Of a stretch of DNA of 14,192 bases, positions 13,747 to 14,192 are shown piece by piece (position 1 is the stretch's first letter; each line of letters starts with the position of its first letter). Where the stretch lies: positions 1 to 14,192 of the forward strand of contig MGUO01000042.1 of NCBI GenBank assembly GCA_001800015.1, written 5' to 3'. The translations under genes and the position numbers were made by a program. Under the pieces are notes generated by a model. It did not search any database, was not told the origin of the DNA, and worked only from the letters and a program-made list of their open reading frames with translations. Origin of the DNA: Elusimicrobia bacterium RIFCSPHIGHO2_02_FULL_57_9 (lineage in GTDB: Bacteria > Elusimicrobiota > Elusimicrobia > UBA1565 > UBA9628).

Positions 13747-14192
13747 GTTCTTTTTGCGGCGCATGGTCCCTTTTGAGCAAACCGATTGAAACCCAGCTTG
13801 GCGAAGGGGATAAAACGGCCATGCGGACCAGCCTGGATTCGACGGCGGGAACCGTCGAATTCTCGGAAGGTCCTTGCTGGATAGCCGCCGGCAAAGGCAA
13901 TCTGGCTCGGAATAGGGGAAGCTGTCTCGCCTTGCATGGCTTTCTCGCTTTTAACGGCGAAGGCCCTCGAACCCTTCAAGAGGCCTTGGAAAAAAAAAGC
14001 CGGCAGCCTGATTGGGATTTGCGTTTTAGCGGACACTATGTTCTGACCTTCGCCGACCCAACACGAAATAAGCTGGAGCTTTACCGCGACCCCACCGGCG
14101 ATGAGCAGCTTTATTATGCCCGAATCAAAGACGTGCTGCTGTTTGCCTCGTCCCTCAAGCCTCTTCTAGCCCATAACCAAGTCCCCCATAAG
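13743..14192 (+). CDS. Asparagine-synthase-like protein, paralogue 3 (N-terminal 150 residues, cut by the window edge)
   Basis: A GTG start overlaps the stop of paralogue 2 (GTGA), and the frame stays open to the right edge. The product begins MSSFCGAWSLLSKPIETQLGE and contains FSGHYVLTFAD, LYRDPTGD, LYYARIKDVLLFASSLKPLLAH, matching the degraded Ntn-like domain of paralogues 1 and 2. The Cys is residue 5 and is preceded by TTT, so no start codon could expose it directly. The NGE motif position reads LHG. Two nucleotide blocks are identical to paralogue 2 (19 and 14 nt), so these two genes arose by tandem duplication. The synthetase domain lies outside the window, and its activity cannot be judged. 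Confidence 0.82.
   Translation, partial: MSSFCGAWSLLSKPIETQLGEGDKTAMRTSLDSTAGTVEFSEGPCWIAAGKGNLARNRGSCLALHGFLAFNGEGPRTLQEALEKKSRQPDWDLRFSGHYVLTFADPTRNKLELYRDPTGDEQLYYARIKDVLLFASSLKPLLAHNQVPHK

Noticed and set aside
13467..14036. 189-residue minus-strand frame across paralogues 2 and 3
   Set aside because: Antisense to two homologous genes; the repeated segments in it merely mirror the duplication.
1..14192. CRISPR array, tRNA, rRNA, insertion sequence or integrase
   Set aside because: No regularly spaced repeats, cloverleaf, rRNA-like stretch or transposase motif was seen by eye.

Overview
This is a gene-dense window of about 55% GC from an uncultivated-looking bacterium. It reads as part of a biosynthetic gene cluster rather than core metabolism. 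Two cobalamin-type radical SAM enzymes, a lysine-2,3-aminomutase-like radical SAM enzyme, mixed ATG/GTG/TTG starts and only patchy Shine-Dalgarno sites fit an anaerobic Gram-negative lineage such as Elusimicrobiota or Omnitrophota. That placement is inference from gene content; there is no rRNA or other marker here.

Layout. Positions 1-220 (minus strand) hold the N-terminal part of an unrecognised gene that leaves the window. Divergent from it, 306-3018 carries an ornithine-aminotransferase-like PLP enzyme overlapping a B12-binding radical SAM enzyme. Convergent with that pair is a KamA-like aminomutase (2992-4332, minus), whose 3' end overlaps theirs by 27 nt. Two glycosyltransferases follow (4430-5230 GT2, 5243-6355 GT4). 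After a gap rich in inverted repeats comes a tight operon at 6566-11529: radical SAM, asparagine-synthase-like protein, stand-alone adenylation enzyme. A 390-nt gap (11530-11919) has no convincing gene but contains a compact, strongly foldable segment. It is followed by a second asparagine-synthase-like gene (11920-13746) and the start of a third (13743 to the window edge), joined by a 4-nt overlap.

How the genes may work together (inference). The KamA-like enzyme could make a beta-amino acid from a diamino acid such as lysine, because acidic residues occupy the positions that bind the substrate's distal amine in lysine 2,3-aminomutase. The ornithine-aminotransferase-like enzyme could act on a terminal amine. 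The B12/radical SAM enzymes could methylate or rearrange carbon centres. The adenylation enzyme and the asparagine-synthase-like paralogues could form amide or lactam bonds, and the glycosyltransferases could glycosylate the product or belong to surface polysaccharide synthesis. No carrier protein, condensation domain, RiPP precursor, leader peptidase or transporter is visible. The cluster does not match a known class that I can name. Its most distinctive part is the set of at least three paralogous asparagine-synthase-like proteins with a conserved but buried N-terminal Cys and degraded glutaminase and second metal-site motifs.
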